Shown: positions 40,766-50,203, counted from the stretch's first letter. The stretch is DNA of 57,252 nt from a bacterium endosymbiont of Escarpia laminata (GCA_003660235.1 QGON01000047.1:1-57252), one strand, 5' to 3'. Notes: generated from the sequence alone by a model not told the origin. Program-made: numbers and translations.

Positions 40766-40822
40766 AATTAAACGGTCCTGTAACTATTTCAGTCAGCAGT
40801 CTGATGGGCGACTTGTCAGCGC

Positions 40823-40891
40823 AATGATGCAGGTGAGCTTGCGAACCGCATCATTCACGATCGATGCGGTTCGTTCCTCACCACATCCTAC
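40823..40891. repeat. Long palindromic repeat, family C (copy 2)
   Basis: The right half, ATCGATGCGGTTCGTTCCTC then ACCACATCCTAC, closely matches the right half of 8402-8470, and the inner arm GCGAACCGCATC is intact. The left outer arm has decayed (GATGCAGGTGAGC). It sits in the ccoI-ccoS gap. Confidence 0.8.
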
Positions 40892-40918
40892 TCACTCTGA
40901 TCTTTACGGAGCACGGTT

Positions 40919-41122
40919 ATGGAAGTCATTTATGGTTTGATTCCGGGTATGATCCTGCTCGGTCTGGCGGCGGTTGCAGTACTCTTCTGGGCTGCCCGCA
41001 GTGGTCAGTTTGATGATCTGGAAGGTGAGGCCCACCGGATTCTTATGGATGATGATATTGTTGTTAAAAAGAAAAAACCAAAAACGATGATGCCCGATGC
41101 CGAAGATCAGGATAAGCATTGA
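40919..41122 (+). CDS. ccoS: Cbb3 oxidase maturation protein CcoS
   Basis: 67 residues. One membrane helix (LIPGMILLGLAAVAVLFWAA) is followed by SGQFDDLEGEAHRILMDDD, the CcoS signature, and a basic tail. It is needed for haem/copper insertion in some species. It closes ccoGHIS and is separated from ccoI by the repeat at 40823-40891. ACGGAG lies about 7 nt before ATG 40919. Confidence 0.95.
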   Translation: MEVIYGLIPGMILLGLAAVAVLFWAARSGQFDDLEGEAHRILMDDDIVVKKKKPKTMMPDAEDQDKH

Positions 41123-41169
41123 AGCATACTGTTCCAGTTTCTTACGGAAAATCCTGAACATAACTTAGT

Positions 41170-41247
41170 CGTAGGCCGGTTCAAGCGCAGCGGAACCGGC
41201 AATCGCACTCAATAACGCCCGATCCGCTATGCTTGATCGCGCCTACG
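41170..41247. repeat. Composite of two inverted hairpin repeats (family A, copies 5 and 6)
   Basis: The unit at 41170-41203 has the stem CCGGTTC/GAACCGG, and the unit at 41214-41247 has GATCCGC...GATCGC. Taken together this is the reverse complement of the 9034-9106 composite, with the same unit spacing. It lies in the 213-bp gap between the convergent ccoS and 41336-42022 genes. Confidence 0.8.
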
Positions 41248-41335
41248 CAATGAACTTTCGTGTACAACCCCCATTGATACCAGCAGCAGGGGGTTATCTA
41301 CGGCCTTGGCCTGTGTTGAAACCCGGCAACAACCG

Positions 41336-42022
41336 TCAGTTTACAACTCTCTCCTCTTTCGCGGCCTCGTTGAGTCGGTCGATCAATGCGTCGATCTCTT
41401 TTGGCGGCACATATTGAAAGATCTCTTTGCCCTCGGGATTCAGACCGATGCTCAACCCAATGTCGGGATAGATCCAGTGCACCACACCGGTTTCAGCTTC
41501 CGGAATCCTCTGTAGGGGTTCTCCAAAACGGCTGCTCAACAGTTCTGCTTCCAGGTTCGCCTGGGGAATATAGTTGATCAGTTTTATGGGAAAAGTTGCT
41601 ACCAGAAGCTGATCTTCAGTGGCAATCTCCACCTTTCGGGTGATCTCAGTGGTGCGGCTGATGCGGCTGCCCCGATCATGGATCTGCTGCAGGATCTCTT
41701 CATCGCCCTCAAGCACCAGGACGAAATCGGCCTTAAGACCGCTGAGAAAGATACGCTCAAAGTAGGCTTCAATCTCAGGCTTTCCTCCTTTGGTGACAAA
41801 CAAGCTGACCTTCCCCTGGTCACGCAGGATATCCCTGGCTTCCTGCAGAGTGCTGCTGCCAAGTTTCAAGCCGAATACCTCGGAACCACCTGCTCCATCC
41901 ACCTTAATGTCCCAGGGTAGTTTGGGGTTGGGATCCGGTGCGCGTCCTCCAGGTAGGATCAGGGCAAGCGCCAATGCGACGAGGGTGAGGGAAAGCACCC
42001 ACAAAAAGATCTTTTTTTCCAT
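41336..42022 (-). CDS. Hypothetical membrane-anchored protein
   Basis: 228 residues from ATG 42022, the start of a hydrophobic N-terminal helix (KKIFLWVLSLTLVALALALIL). The rest is predicted to lie in the periplasm. It has an alternating polar region (VFGLKLGSSTLQEARDIL) that resembles a short substrate-binding-like fold, then HWIYPDIGLSIGLNPEGKEIFQYV. I do not recognise the family. The open frame extends to 42091 but lacks a membrane start there. It is convergent with ccoS; divergent small gene at 42118. Confidence 0.75.
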   Translation of the reverse strand: MEKKIFLWVLSLTLVALALALILPGGRAPDPNPKLPWDIKVDGAGGSEVFGLKLGSSTLQEARDILRDQGKVSLFVTKGGKPEIEAYFERIFLSGLKADFVLVLEGDEEILQQIHDRGSRISRTTEITRKVEIATEDQLLVATFPIKLINYIPQANLEAELLSSRFGEPLQRIPEAETGVVHWIYPDIGLSIGLNPEGKEIFQYVPPKEIDALIDRLNEAAKEERVVN

Positions 42023-42117
42023 CGGATATGAACCTTGGGGTAATTGATAAAACACATCGTAGCGTGTGGAGTTCGGCGCTAAGATGAACAAATGTTCAGC
42101 AAAGTGGGGATTCTACA

Positions 42118-42261
42118 ATGGGAAACGGTCTTTGGCTTATAACAATTCTCAAAGAACAGCCTTGGATTGGGTTGGTTGTCGGTTTCGCCCTCTTTCTGGC
42201 GCTGTTTGGACTGAAAAAATGGCTGTTCGCCAAGATGGATAGCAACAGAGAGTCTCCCTGA
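42118..42261 (+). CDS. 47-residue small membrane protein
   Basis: Starts MGNGLWLITILKEQP, has a membrane helix (WIGLVVGFALFLALFGL) and a basic end (KKWLFAKMDSNRESP). The ATG at 42118 follows AAAGTGGGG by about 10 nt. It is close to a 176-residue membrane protein and downstream of ccoS. I know no family name. It reads as a real short gene because it has a Shine-Dalgarno and a clean amphipathic pattern. Confidence 0.6.
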   Translation: MGNGLWLITILKEQPWIGLVVGFALFLALFGLKKWLFAKMDSNRESP

Positions 42262-42336
42262 AGAGATGCATTTGGTTTCGTCTGGTGGTAACGTCTGTGG
42301 CTTTGTATCCCTGCCATTGACCCAGAGTCTGTTCAG

Positions 42337-42867
42337 ATGAAATTCGAGATTGCCGAAGAAGTGGCCAGCAAGGCCAAGATTCCCCACGAAATTTTCCTTA
42401 CCAATCTGATTGGCAACCATATCCTCTGGTTCGTGGCGGCCTTGGGTCTGGCCAACTCCTACTGGCAGCCTGTTGCAATGGTCCCCTTCATCTCCTTAGG
42501 TGTTCTGGCTTACACGATCTGGCGTGCGCGCCGCTCGAAGGCGATCGATGGCTGGTACGTGATGTGTCACTGGCAGATTTGTGCCGCCCGCAGTCGAATC
42601 TTCATCTACATGCTGTTGCTGGGGCTGATTGTATCTCTGTTGGGTTGGGCGGGTTATACCTACTTCGGCATGATGGAGGTGGCGGTCTACGCACTGATCG
42701 GTGGTATAGGCGGACTGCCGATCATGGTCACCGTGCTGGTGTTGATCCTGATGGAGTCAGATGCACTGCATCAGTCGATGTTGCACAAACTGCCGGATCG
42801 TCTGGTCGAGAAGTACCCGCCGCCGGATGATATCGTGGTAGTGGAAGAGGTCGTGTACGACCATTAG
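42337..42867 (+). CDS. Conserved multi-pass membrane protein near cco genes
   Basis: 176 residues with about four hydrophobic segments (NHILWFVAALGLANSYW, VPFISLGVLAYTIW, FIYMLLLGLIVSLLGWAGY, GGLPIMVTVLVLILME) and an acidic end (PPPDDIVVVEEVVYDH). Proteins like this occur near the cbb3 genes of sulfur-oxidising gammaproteobacteria, to my recollection; function unknown. The start ATG has no strong Shine-Dalgarno. Convergent with the Mth938-like gene. Confidence 0.7.
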   Translation: MKFEIAEEVASKAKIPHEIFLTNLIGNHILWFVAALGLANSYWQPVAMVPFISLGVLAYTIWRARRSKAIDGWYVMCHWQICAARSRIFIYMLLLGLIVSLLGWAGYTYFGMMEVAVYALIGGIGGLPIMVTVLVLILMESDALHQSMLHKLPDRLVEKYPPPDDIVVVEEVVYDH

Positions 42868-42882
42868 TTGGCGCTTAGTGCG

Positions 42883-43251
42883 TTATATCAGCAGGGCCGC
42901 TGCAACCCTGCGTCCCTCTGACATCAGAATATTATAGGTGCGGCAGGCTGCGGCGGTGGTCATCGACTCGACGCCGATGCCCAAGTCCGCCAGCGGTTGC
43001 AGAAGTGACGGCTGGGGGAATCGATGGGTGGCGCCGGTTCCCAGTAGCAGAAGTTCTGGCGCCAACTCAGCGATCTCCGAGAAATCCTCTCTGGTCAGGG
43101 TATCGAAGGAGTCCGGGCGCCAGTGTTCGATGATCTGCCTTGGTAGCAGAATCAGACTGTCGTGATAGTCTTTGCCGTTGATAGCGATCCGCCCATTTTC
43201 GTAGGCGTGGATCACATACCCCTGGGATTGATCATCCTGAGTAAATTTCAT
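42883..43251 (-). CDS. Mth938-like (DUF498/NDUFAF3-type) protein
   Basis: 122 residues from ATG 43251. Motifs AYENGRIAINGKDY, LILLPRQIIEHWRP, LLLLGTGATHRFP and ESMTTAAACRTYNILMSEGR match the Mth938 fold. Human NDUFAF3 is an assembly factor for complex I; bacterial members are soluble and of unknown role. The longer frame to 43290 is less likely. It is divergent from alaC with ~136 bp between starts. Confidence 0.92.
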   Translation of the reverse strand: MKFTQDDQSQGYVIHAYENGRIAINGKDYHDSLILLPRQIIEHWRPDSFDTLTREDFSEIAELAPELLLLGTGATHRFPQPSLLQPLADLGIGVESMTTAAACRTYNILMSEGRRVAAALLI

Positions 43252-43387
43252 AGACAGAAGATACCGTATTCCTGAGGCTGAAAAAAGCACAGCTTCAGGG
43301 CAAGTTTATGTGCTGCGAAATTGATATTTCACTGTCTGTCGGTTACCTTTATCCCTTTTGCCGACTCTAAATAGAGCAGAGGTATTC

Positions 43388-44614
43388 GTGTCTACGTCCG
43401 AGATGGAAAAGTTCCGCAGAATCGAGCGGTTGCCGCCCTATGTGTTCGCCATTGTGAATGAACTCAAGGCAGCAGCGCGAGCGCGGGGCGAGGACATTAT
43501 CGACTTCGGCATGGGCAACCCGGATCAGCCGACCCCTCAGCACATCGTCGACAAGCTCTGCGAGGCGGCCAATCGCAAGGATACCCACCGCTACTCCATG
43601 TCCAAGGGTATTCCACGGCTACGGCGGGCCATGAGTCGCTGGTACAAGAATCGTTACGACGTGGATCTCGATCCGGAGACCCAGGTCATCACCACTATCG
43701 GTTCCAAAGAGGGCCTGGCTCATCTGGCTTTGGCCTGCATGGGGCCGGGGGACTCGGTGCTGGTACCCAATCCGGCTTATCCGATCCACCCCTATGGATT
43801 CATCATCGCGGGTGCTGATGTACGCCATGTACCGATGATCGACGGTGTCGATTTTTTTGAGGAGTTGCAGCGCGCGATCAACGACTCCTGGCCCAAACCC
43901 AAGATGTTGGTGCTGAATTTTCCTGGTAATCCGACCACCCATTGTGTCGAACTCGATTTTTTCGAGAAGGTGGTGGAGATTGCCAAAGAGCATAATATCT
44001 GGGTGATCCATGATCTGGCCTATGCGGATATCGTCTTCGATGGTTACAAGGCGCCGTCGATACTGCAGATACCTGGCGCGGAAGAGATCGCGGTGGAGTT
44101 TTTCTCGCTCTCGAAGAGTTACAATATGCCCGGCTGGCGTGTTGGTTTTATGTGCGGTAACAAGACCCTGGTGGCAGCGCTTGCGCGCATCAAATCCTAC
44201 CTCGATTATGGCACCTTCACCCCCATTCAGGTGGCGGCGATCGCTGCACTTGAGGGCCCCCAGGAAGCCGTGGAAGAGATACGCGATATGTATCAGAATC
44301 GGCGCGATACACTTTGTGATGGCCTCAATAATATCGGTTGGCAGGTGACTAAGCCCAAGGCGACCATGTTCGTCTGGGCGCCGATCCCTGAGTTTTATCG
44401 CCAGAAGTACAAGGATGAAGAGGGGGGTGTATCCCTTGCCTTCTCCAAGAAACTGCTGCAGGAGGCGAAGGTGGCGGTCTCTCCCGGTATTGGTTTTGGG
44501 GCGCATGGCGACGATCACGTACGCTTCGGGCTGATCGAAAACGAACATCGCACCCGTCAGGCGGTACGCGGCATTCGCGACATGTTTCGTCGTGATGGCC
44601 TTATCAGTAACTAA
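43388..44614 (+). CDS. alaC: Alanine transaminase (class I PLP aminotransferase)
   Basis: 408 residues. PLP lysine in [17 protein letters not shown] (~240), [26 protein letters not shown] and NFPGNPTTH. It is the AlaC/YfdZ type; alanine or a similar substrate is known of the family, not shown here. GTG 43388 has CAGAGG about 5 nt upstream and is preferred; the frame is open from 43358 and an ATG at 43403 is possible. The next gene, hom, follows after 12 bp, forming a likely operon. Confidence 0.9.
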   Translation: MSTSEMEKFRRIERLPPYVFAIVNELKAAARARGEDIIDFGMGNPDQPTPQHIVDKLCEAANRKDTHRYSMSKGIPRLRRAMSRWYKNRYDVDLDPETQVITTIGSKEGLAHLALACMGPGDSVLVPNPAYPIHPYGFIIAGADVRHVPMIDGVDFFEELQRAINDSWPKPKMLVLNFPGNPTTHCVELDFFEKVVEIAKEHNIWVIHDLAYADIVFDGYKAPSILQIPGAEEIAVEFFSLSKSYNMPGWRVGFMCGNKTLVAALARIKSYLDYGTFTPIQVAAIAALEGPQEAVEEIRDMYQNRRDTLCDGLNNIGWQVTKPKATMFVWAPIPEFYRQKYKDEEGGVSLAFSKKLLQEAKVAVSPGIGFGAHGDDHVRFGLIENEHRTRQAVRGIRDMFRRDGLISN

Positions 44615-44626
44615 GGAGAAAAAACG

Positions 44627-45940
44627 TTGAATCCGGTCAAAGTTGGTTTGTTGGGGCTGGGCACTGTGGGTGGCGGCACGCTGAATGTGTTGACCCGCAA
44701 TGCACAAGAGATTGCCCGTCGTGCCGGACGCGGTATCCAGATCACACATGCGGCAGCCAAGTCCTACGATCCAGAAGGTCTGCTCGGGCTGGATCGGGTC
44801 GAGGTCTGTGATGATGCCTTTGCGGTGGTGGACAATCCGGAGGTGGAGATCATCATCGAACTGATCGGGGGTTACTCCCCGGCCCGGGAACTGGTGCTCA
44901 AGGCGATCAAAAACGGCAAACATGTGGTAACCGCCAACAAGGCCCTGATCGCATTGCACGGCAATGAGATTTTCGCAGCGGCGCAGAAGCAGGGCGTCAC
45001 CGTCGCCTTCGAGGCCGGTGTGGCTGGTGGTATTCCGATCATCAAGGCGGTGCGTGAAGGGTTGGCGGCTAACCGCATCGAGTGGATTGCCGGCATCATC
45101 AACGGCACCGGTAACTTCATTCTCACCGAGATGCGGGACAAGGGGCGTGATTTCGACGACGTGCTGAAAGAGGCTCAGGAGTTGGGTTATGCCGAGGCCG
45201 ATCCCACCTTCGACGTGGAAGGCATAGATGCCGCCCATAAGCTGACTATCCTGGCATCCATCGCGTTCGGCGTACCGTTGCAGTTCGACAAGGTCTATAC
45301 AGAAGGGATCGCCAGAATCGAACGGCAGGATGTGGAGTATGCGGAGGAGCTGGGATATCGCATCAAACATCTGGGCATGACCCGCAAGACAGAGACGGGT
45401 ATCGAGCTGCGGGTTCATCCCACCATGATTCCCGAGCGGCGACTCATCGCCAATGTGGACGGTGTGATGAACGCCGTGTTGGTGATGGGTGATGCCGTGG
45501 GTCCGACCCTCTACTACGGCGCCGGTGCGGGCGCTGAACCGACTGCCTCGGCAGTGGTGGCGGATGTGGTGGACATCGTGCGCGCGCTCACCACCGATCC
45601 TGAGAACCGGGTGCCGCATCTGGCCTTCCAGCCCGATGAGCTTTCCGACCATCCGATTCTGCCGATGGAGGAGGTGCAGACCGCCTACTATCTGCGTATG
45701 ACCGTGGATGACAAGCCGGGTGTGGTGGCGGCTATTGCCGGTATCCTCGGTGATGCTGGGATCAGCATCGAGGCGATCCAGCAGAAAGAGCCCGCAGAAG
45801 GGGAGACCCGCGTGCCGCTGGTGATGTTGAGCCATCGCGTGGAAGAGCGGCAGATGAATCAGGCCATCGAGTTGATTGAGGCCCTGGATGCCGTGGCCGG
45901 AGAAGTGATGCGCATTCGTGTGGAGCAGTTGGACGGCTGA
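44627..45940 (+). CDS. hom: Homoserine dehydrogenase
   Basis: 437 residues. An NAD(P)-binding domain starts KVGLLGLGTVGGGTLNVL. The catalytic domain holds ANKALIALHG, FEAGVAGGIPIIKAVREGL, NGTGNFILTEM and AHKLTILASIAFG. A C-terminal ACT domain (MTVDDKPGVVAAIAGILGDAGISIEAI) suggests allosteric control, commonly by threonine. It commits aspartate semialdehyde to threonine and methionine. The start TTG 44627 is well supported by AAGGAG 8 nt upstream. Confidence 0.96.
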   Translation: MNPVKVGLLGLGTVGGGTLNVLTRNAQEIARRAGRGIQITHAAAKSYDPEGLLGLDRVEVCDDAFAVVDNPEVEIIIELIGGYSPARELVLKAIKNGKHVVTANKALIALHGNEIFAAAQKQGVTVAFEAGVAGGIPIIKAVREGLAANRIEWIAGIINGTGNFILTEMRDKGRDFDDVLKEAQELGYAEADPTFDVEGIDAAHKLTILASIAFGVPLQFDKVYTEGIARIERQDVEYAEELGYRIKHLGMTRKTETGIELRVHPTMIPERRLIANVDGVMNAVLVMGDAVGPTLYYGAGAGAEPTASAVVADVVDIVRALTTDPENRVPHLAFQPDELSDHPILPMEEVQTAYYLRMTVDDKPGVVAAIAGILGDAGISIEAIQQKEPAEGETRVPLVMLSHRVEERQMNQAIELIEALDAVAGEVMRIRVEQLDG

Positions 45941-45967
45941 TTGGTGTAACGCCACGGCCTGCTACTG

Positions 45968-46996
45968 ATGGCGGTAACCCTGCATCTGCTGATACCCGGT
46001 CTGCTCGGACCGATGCCGTCGTTCAAGGCGGCGGGGTGCGAGGTGGGTGTTCCGGCACTGGAACGGATTCTGGCACGCGCTGATCAGGAGAAGACGCCTG
46101 GACACGATCTGTCAACCACCCTGTTTTCCCTATTCGGCATGACGGCCCAGCCAGGCCGGGATCTGCCCGAGGGCGCGGTCAACCACCTTGGGAGCGGCGG
46201 CACCCCGGGTGAAACCTGCTGGCTGCGTGCCGATCCAGTACACCTGCGTCCGGATCGGGATCGCCTGCTGCTCTTCAACCCGGAGCTGCTCGATGTGGAA
46301 CAGGCTGAGGCAGATGAGATTGCCGGCCTGATCAATGCGCATTTTGCCGAAGATGGTATTCGTCTGGAAACACCGTTACCGGCGCACTGGTATCTGCACC
46401 TGGAAAAATGTCCCGATCTGGTTACCTCAAGTTTGGAACAGGTGGTGGGTCGGAATATCGACTCTTTCCTGCCGAATGGCCCAGATGCAGCAAAATGGCG
46501 TGCCCTGAGCAACGAAATCCAGATGCTGCTCTTTAATGTGCCGTCGAATCAGCAGCGTGAAGCGGAGGGGAGACCGAGCATCAATGGTCTCTGGTTCTCC
46601 GGGGTGGGATTTCTACCCAGCCTGAAGAGTATTCCCTTTGAGCGGATCATTGGCGACGATCTCACCAGCAGGGGATTGGCGCTGCTGGCAGGTATGCAAC
46701 CCCAAACGATCCCGGAAAATATTGCAGATGTCTGTCTTCCAGAAGGTGAGGCTTTGTTGACCGTCACCGATCTGCTGTCGCCGGTACTGAATGCAGATCC
46801 CTTTCGCTGGGTTGAGCAATTGGCCGCGTTGGAAAAGAAGTTGCAGCAGCTGACAGAATCGCTGAAAGCACGGAAAAATGCCCGAATCCACATCTACCCC
46901 TGCAATGGAAAACGCTACACTTTGCAGAAAAAACACCGCTATCGTTTTTGGCGGCGTAGCCGCCCACTGGCTGGATTTTTGGACAGGAATCAATAA
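45968..46996 (+). CDS. RpfE-like conserved protein (phosphoglycerate-mutase-like region)
   Basis: 342 residues. It starts AVTLHLLIPGLLGPM and includes AHWYLHLEKCPDLVTSSL, LSNEIQMLLFNVPSNQ, GRPSINGLWFSGVGFLP. This matches a family often named RpfE or archaeal-type phosphoglycerate mutase in gammaproteobacteria. The catalytic residues of the mutase are not visible to me, so the enzyme name is not used. The C-terminus is basic (KKHRYRFWRRSRP). It is followed by a VOC gene with overlap TAATG. Confidence 0.8.
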   Translation: MAVTLHLLIPGLLGPMPSFKAAGCEVGVPALERILARADQEKTPGHDLSTTLFSLFGMTAQPGRDLPEGAVNHLGSGGTPGETCWLRADPVHLRPDRDRLLLFNPELLDVEQAEADEIAGLINAHFAEDGIRLETPLPAHWYLHLEKCPDLVTSSLEQVVGRNIDSFLPNGPDAAKWRALSNEIQMLLFNVPSNQQREAEGRPSINGLWFSGVGFLPSLKSIPFERIIGDDLTSRGLALLAGMQPQTIPENIADVCLPEGEALLTVTDLLSPVLNADPFRWVEQLAALEKKLQQLTESLKARKNARIHIYPCNGKRYTLQKKHRYRFWRRSRPLAGFLDRNQ

Positions 46997-47379
46997 TGGG
47001 TGAACTGATCAATGGTATGCACCACGTCAGCCTGATTGTCGCCGATACATCCAGGGCGCTCGGCTTCTACCGCGACCTGTTGGGCCTCGAAGTGGATGGC
47101 GGCCGTCCCGATCTGGGCTATCCCGGCGTCTGGCTGCAGGTGGGCAGGCAACAGATCCACCTGCTGGAATTGCCCAATCCTGATCCCCTGGAAGGAAGAC
47201 CTGAGCACGGTGGCAGAGATCGTCATCTGGCGCTGATTGTCAGCGATATCGACCGGTTGAAATCCCAACTCGATCAGGCGGGCATAACCTACACCGTAAG
47301 CCGCTCCGGAAGGCGGGCGCTCTTTTGTCGAGATCCCGACCAGAATGCCCTGGAGTTTGTCGAGACGCCTTTAGTCTGA
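46996..47379 (+). CDS. VOC family (glyoxalase-like) metalloprotein
   Basis: 127 residues. Two beta-alpha-beta-beta-beta modules: GMHHVSLIVADTSRALGFYRDLLG and RHLALIVSDIDRLKSQLDQAG. Candidate metal ligands are the H in MHHVSL, the H of IHLLE and E in ALEFVE. Substrate is unknown. It shares a 1-bp overlap with the upstream RpfE-like gene, so co-translation is likely. Convergent with pdsS 46 bp downstream. Confidence 0.9.
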   Translation: MGELINGMHHVSLIVADTSRALGFYRDLLGLEVDGGRPDLGYPGVWLQVGRQQIHLLELPNPDPLEGRPEHGGRDRHLALIVSDIDRLKSQLDQAGITYTVSRSGRRALFCRDPDQNALEFVETPLV

Positions 47380-47425
47380 CGTTCCGGGGGATTCTGTCCC
47401 TCGAACCTGCAGCGCTCCATCGCGG

Positions 47426-49498
47426 CTACGGGTTCGCTGCCAATACAAGGCTCACCGAGACCCCATCCCCGGACTTCAGGTTTTCGGCGCTGGCACACCC
47501 CTGGTGAAACTCACCGATCAATCGCACTAGATAGAGACCCAGGCCGAGATGGGTCTGATCGCCGGCATGGGGACGGACAGAAACCATGGAGTCGAAGAGA
47601 TGGCGTTGCATGGTCTCAGGCAGGGGTGGTCCCTGATTGATGACGCTGAGACGAACCCTGTCAACGGTCTCCTGCGTCACCGCGAGTGTCAGAGACGTAC
47701 CTGACAGGTGGAAATCCACTGCGTTGCTGACAAGCTTGTCCAGGGCCTGCACGATGAGTTCCGGAGCGGCGTTGATTACCACCGGATTGTCTGGGAGTCG
47801 GGCTTCGATGGTGACTTCAGGATAGGTGACGGCATAATTGTTCCGCATCACCCGCACCAGTTCCACCAGATCCAGGGGCGTTTTTTCCGCCTGCTGCAGG
47901 GTCTGCTCAAGCCGGGTCGCCTCACGCATGCGGTCGAGAATCAGGGTCAGTCTGTCGATACCCTCTGTGGCGCGTGACAGATAACGTGTCCGGGCCGCTG
48001 GATCCTCATCATGCTGCAGGTTCTCCAGGGACGATTTCACCATTGCCAGCGGGGTGCGGAATTCGTGTGAGAGCCGTGATGCCATCGCCTCGAGGTAGCG
48101 GTTGTACTCTTGTAACCGCTCCAGCACGCTGCTGAAACTGCGTCCGAGATCGCCGATCTCATCCGCTGTTTTTTCATGCCTGAGACTGTGCAAAATGCGC
48201 CCGTCAGGACTGACGGCATCCTCCACCTGGTTATGCAGGCGACGGATGCGTCCGGTGAGAAGAGTGGCAAACCCGAGCAGTAGACCGCCGGTGATCAGGA
48301 ACAGAATCAGGGTAATCTGGAATACCTCCTTCAGGGCCTGTTGCTGCATTGTGAGGATGCGCTGGGTGGTCTGCTCCATGATGACTGCACCGATCACTCT
48401 GCTGTTACCTTTGATCGGGTAGGCGGCTGAAAGTACCACTGTCGACGCATCACCGGCGCGGCGTCGATGCACAGCCGGATTGCCCAGAAGTGCCTGGCGG
48501 ATTTCAGGGCCATCCAGTCTCGCGGCATACTCCTGGTCGTCCAGGAAGTCGCTATCGGGTAGTGGCAGGATCAGGTTCAATATGCCGGTAAGCAGCCCTT
48601 TATGTTGGGTGTTTGGTGTTCTCCCTGGGGTGAGGCGGCCATTCTGTCCGATTATCCACCGTTGCCGGTTGATGACACGGATGCGGCTCTCCTGATAGAC
48701 GAAGCCGGCCAGCAGCGTTTCCACATCTTCATATGACGTGACGACAAAAGCCAGAGACTCGGGGTGCATCAGACCGGAGGTGGAGGCGATAGTTGCCAAT
48801 GTCCCATCCGCCTCCCCATCCCGATCAAACAACGCCAGAGAGAGGCGCTGTTTGAACAGGCTGTGTGGGATGCGCAACTCGAGGTTGTAACCTGTTTTCG
48901 TCTCCTGCCACTCCCCCCTGATGAGAGGCTGGCGGGGGGCGCCAGCCAGTGGTTCAGCCGTCACCCAGCCAGGGGCGGCTGTGCTGACCTGGAAATTTGC
49001 GATCTCTCCATCATCACCGATGAGGGCGATGCGCAGGTGGTCTCCCTCGTCTATGCGATTACCGGTGGGGGATGGGTAGATCACGGTGTCGTCCTTTATC
49101 TGCAGCATCAGATAGAGATCGCCCTCATAGATGCCCATCAGCAGGGAGAAAGCAGCGGCCTCCGGGTCTGTCTCACTGGAGCGGAAATAGCGCTTCTGCT
49201 CCAGCAGGGTTCTCCAGTCATCTGTGTAACCGTCAAGCAGGATCGGCTGTGTGAGGCGATGAGCGTAGAGCATCGAAACGGGATTTTGCGGGTCTGCGGG
49301 AATGGTTGGTAAGTTGGAAGATTGACTGAGCTGATTGGCAATGAGTTCGGCCCGGCCCAGTAGCACCTCTTCCTGGGAGGCGCGGAGAAAGGACTCGGTC
49401 TCTATGACATAGCGGTAACCAGCCCAGGGGATGGCCAGCAGGGTGAGGGAGATGAGCAGCAGTTTGAAGCGCAGTCCCTGATAGAATCGCCGCCGCAT
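47426..49498 (-). CDS. pdsS: PdsS-type histidine kinase (dedicated sortase system)
   Basis: 690 residues. A transmembrane helix (KLLLISLTLLAIPWAGYRYVI) precedes a ~350-residue periplasmic region (EQKRYFRSSETDPEAAAFS; DEGDHLRIALIGDDGEIANF), a second helix, HAMP and kinase core. The H box is ASRLSHEFRTPLAMVKSS (His near 477), N box LDKLVSNAVDF, G box GLGLYLVRLIGEFHQG. Length and N-terminal pattern match the TIGR03785 family, the kinase of the proteobacterial dedicated sortase system. The response regulator is 6 bp upstream. No sortase gene is in this window. Confidence 0.85.
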   Translation of the reverse strand: MRRRFYQGLRFKLLLISLTLLAIPWAGYRYVIETESFLRASQEEVLLGRAELIANQLSQSSNLPTIPADPQNPVSMLYAHRLTQPILLDGYTDDWRTLLEQKRYFRSSETDPEAAAFSLLMGIYEGDLYLMLQIKDDTVIYPSPTGNRIDEGDHLRIALIGDDGEIANFQVSTAAPGWVTAEPLAGAPRQPLIRGEWQETKTGYNLELRIPHSLFKQRLSLALFDRDGEADGTLATIASTSGLMHPESLAFVVTSYEDVETLLAGFVYQESRIRVINRQRWIIGQNGRLTPGRTPNTQHKGLLTGILNLILPLPDSDFLDDQEYAARLDGPEIRQALLGNPAVHRRRAGDASTVVLSAAYPIKGNSRVIGAVIMEQTTQRILTMQQQALKEVFQITLILFLITGGLLLGFATLLTGRIRRLHNQVEDAVSPDGRILHSLRHEKTADEIGDLGRSFSSVLERLQEYNRYLEAMASRLSHEFRTPLAMVKSSLENLQHDEDPAARTRYLSRATEGIDRLTLILDRMREATRLEQTLQQAEKTPLDLVELVRVMRNNYAVTYPEVTIEARLPDNPVVINAAPELIVQALDKLVSNAVDFHLSGTSLTLAVTQETVDRVRLSVINQGPPLPETMQRHLFDSMVSVRPHAGDQTHLGLGLYLVRLIGEFHQGCASAENLKSGDGVSVSLVLAANP

Positions 49499-49504
49499 TT
49501 TTGA

Positions 49505-50203
49505 TCAGCTGCCTGGTTGATGCCAGCGGTAACCGGCGCCGTAGACAGCTTCGATAGCATCGAACTGGTCATCCACCTGCTGAAACTTGCGGCGAATGCG
49601 TTTGATGTGAGTGCTGATGCTGCTGGCGTCCACCAGGATGTTGGCGTCATCCATCAGTTGATCACGGTTACGTACATGACCGGGATGACGTACCAGAGAG
49701 TGGGTAAGCCAGAATTCCGTGACGGTCAGGTCGACCGCTTGCTCCTTCCACGCTGCGGTCAGGCGATCTATATCCAGTTGCAGATCCCCGCGTTGCAGAA
49801 CCTGGTTTTCAGCCACCGGCTTCTCCATGGCGCGCATGCGGCGGAAGAGGGCAGCGATGCGGGCCGACAGGTGGGGCAGGCTGATCTCTTTGGTGAGGTA
49901 GTCGTCGGCGCCCAGACGTAATCCTGCAACTGTATCGAAGTCGTCATCCCGGGCGGTGAGGAAGATGATCGGCAGCGTCGATGAGCGGGCACGCAGTTCA
50001 CGGCAGAGTTCAAAGCCGCCATCGATCTCATCATTGAGGCCGATATCGAGAATGACCAGATCGGGCAAACGGTTTGCAAACGCAGTTGAGGCCGTCTGCC
50101 GGGAATCGAACCCCGTTACCTGATAGCCCTGCCGGGAGAGAAAGTCGACATAGTTGTCCCGGATGACGGCTTCATCTTCGACGATGGCGATCTGTTTTGG
50201 CAT
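49505..50203 (-). CDS. pdsR: PdsR-type response regulator (dedicated sortase system)
   Basis: 232 residues, OmpR type. Receiver with acidic pocket IAIVEDEA, phosphoacceptor D53 (VILDIGL) and LTARDDDFDTVAG. The C-terminal winged helix contains the recognition segment DASSISTHIKRIRRKFQ. The sequence closely matches, from memory, the TIGR03787 regulator of the dedicated sortase system. It is the first gene of the pair with pdsS. Target genes cannot be told from this window. Confidence 0.85.
   Translation of the reverse strand: MPKQIAIVEDEAVIRDNYVDFLSRQGYQVTGFDSRQTASTAFANRLPDLVILDIGLNDEIDGGFELCRELRARSSTLPIIFLTARDDDFDTVAGLRLGADDYLTKEISLPHLSARIAALFRRMRAMEKPVAENQVLQRGDLQLDIDRLTAAWKEQAVDLTVTEFWLTHSLVRHPGHVRNRDQLMDDANILVDASSISTHIKRIRRKFQQVDDQFDAIEAVYGAGYRWHQPGS

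Noticed and set aside
43619-45955. A 778-codon open frame on the minus strand opposite alaC and hom.
   Set aside because: It is antisense to two well-conserved genes, starts nowhere near a ribosome binding site and has a His-rich, unstructured composition typical of a shadow frame in GC-rich DNA.
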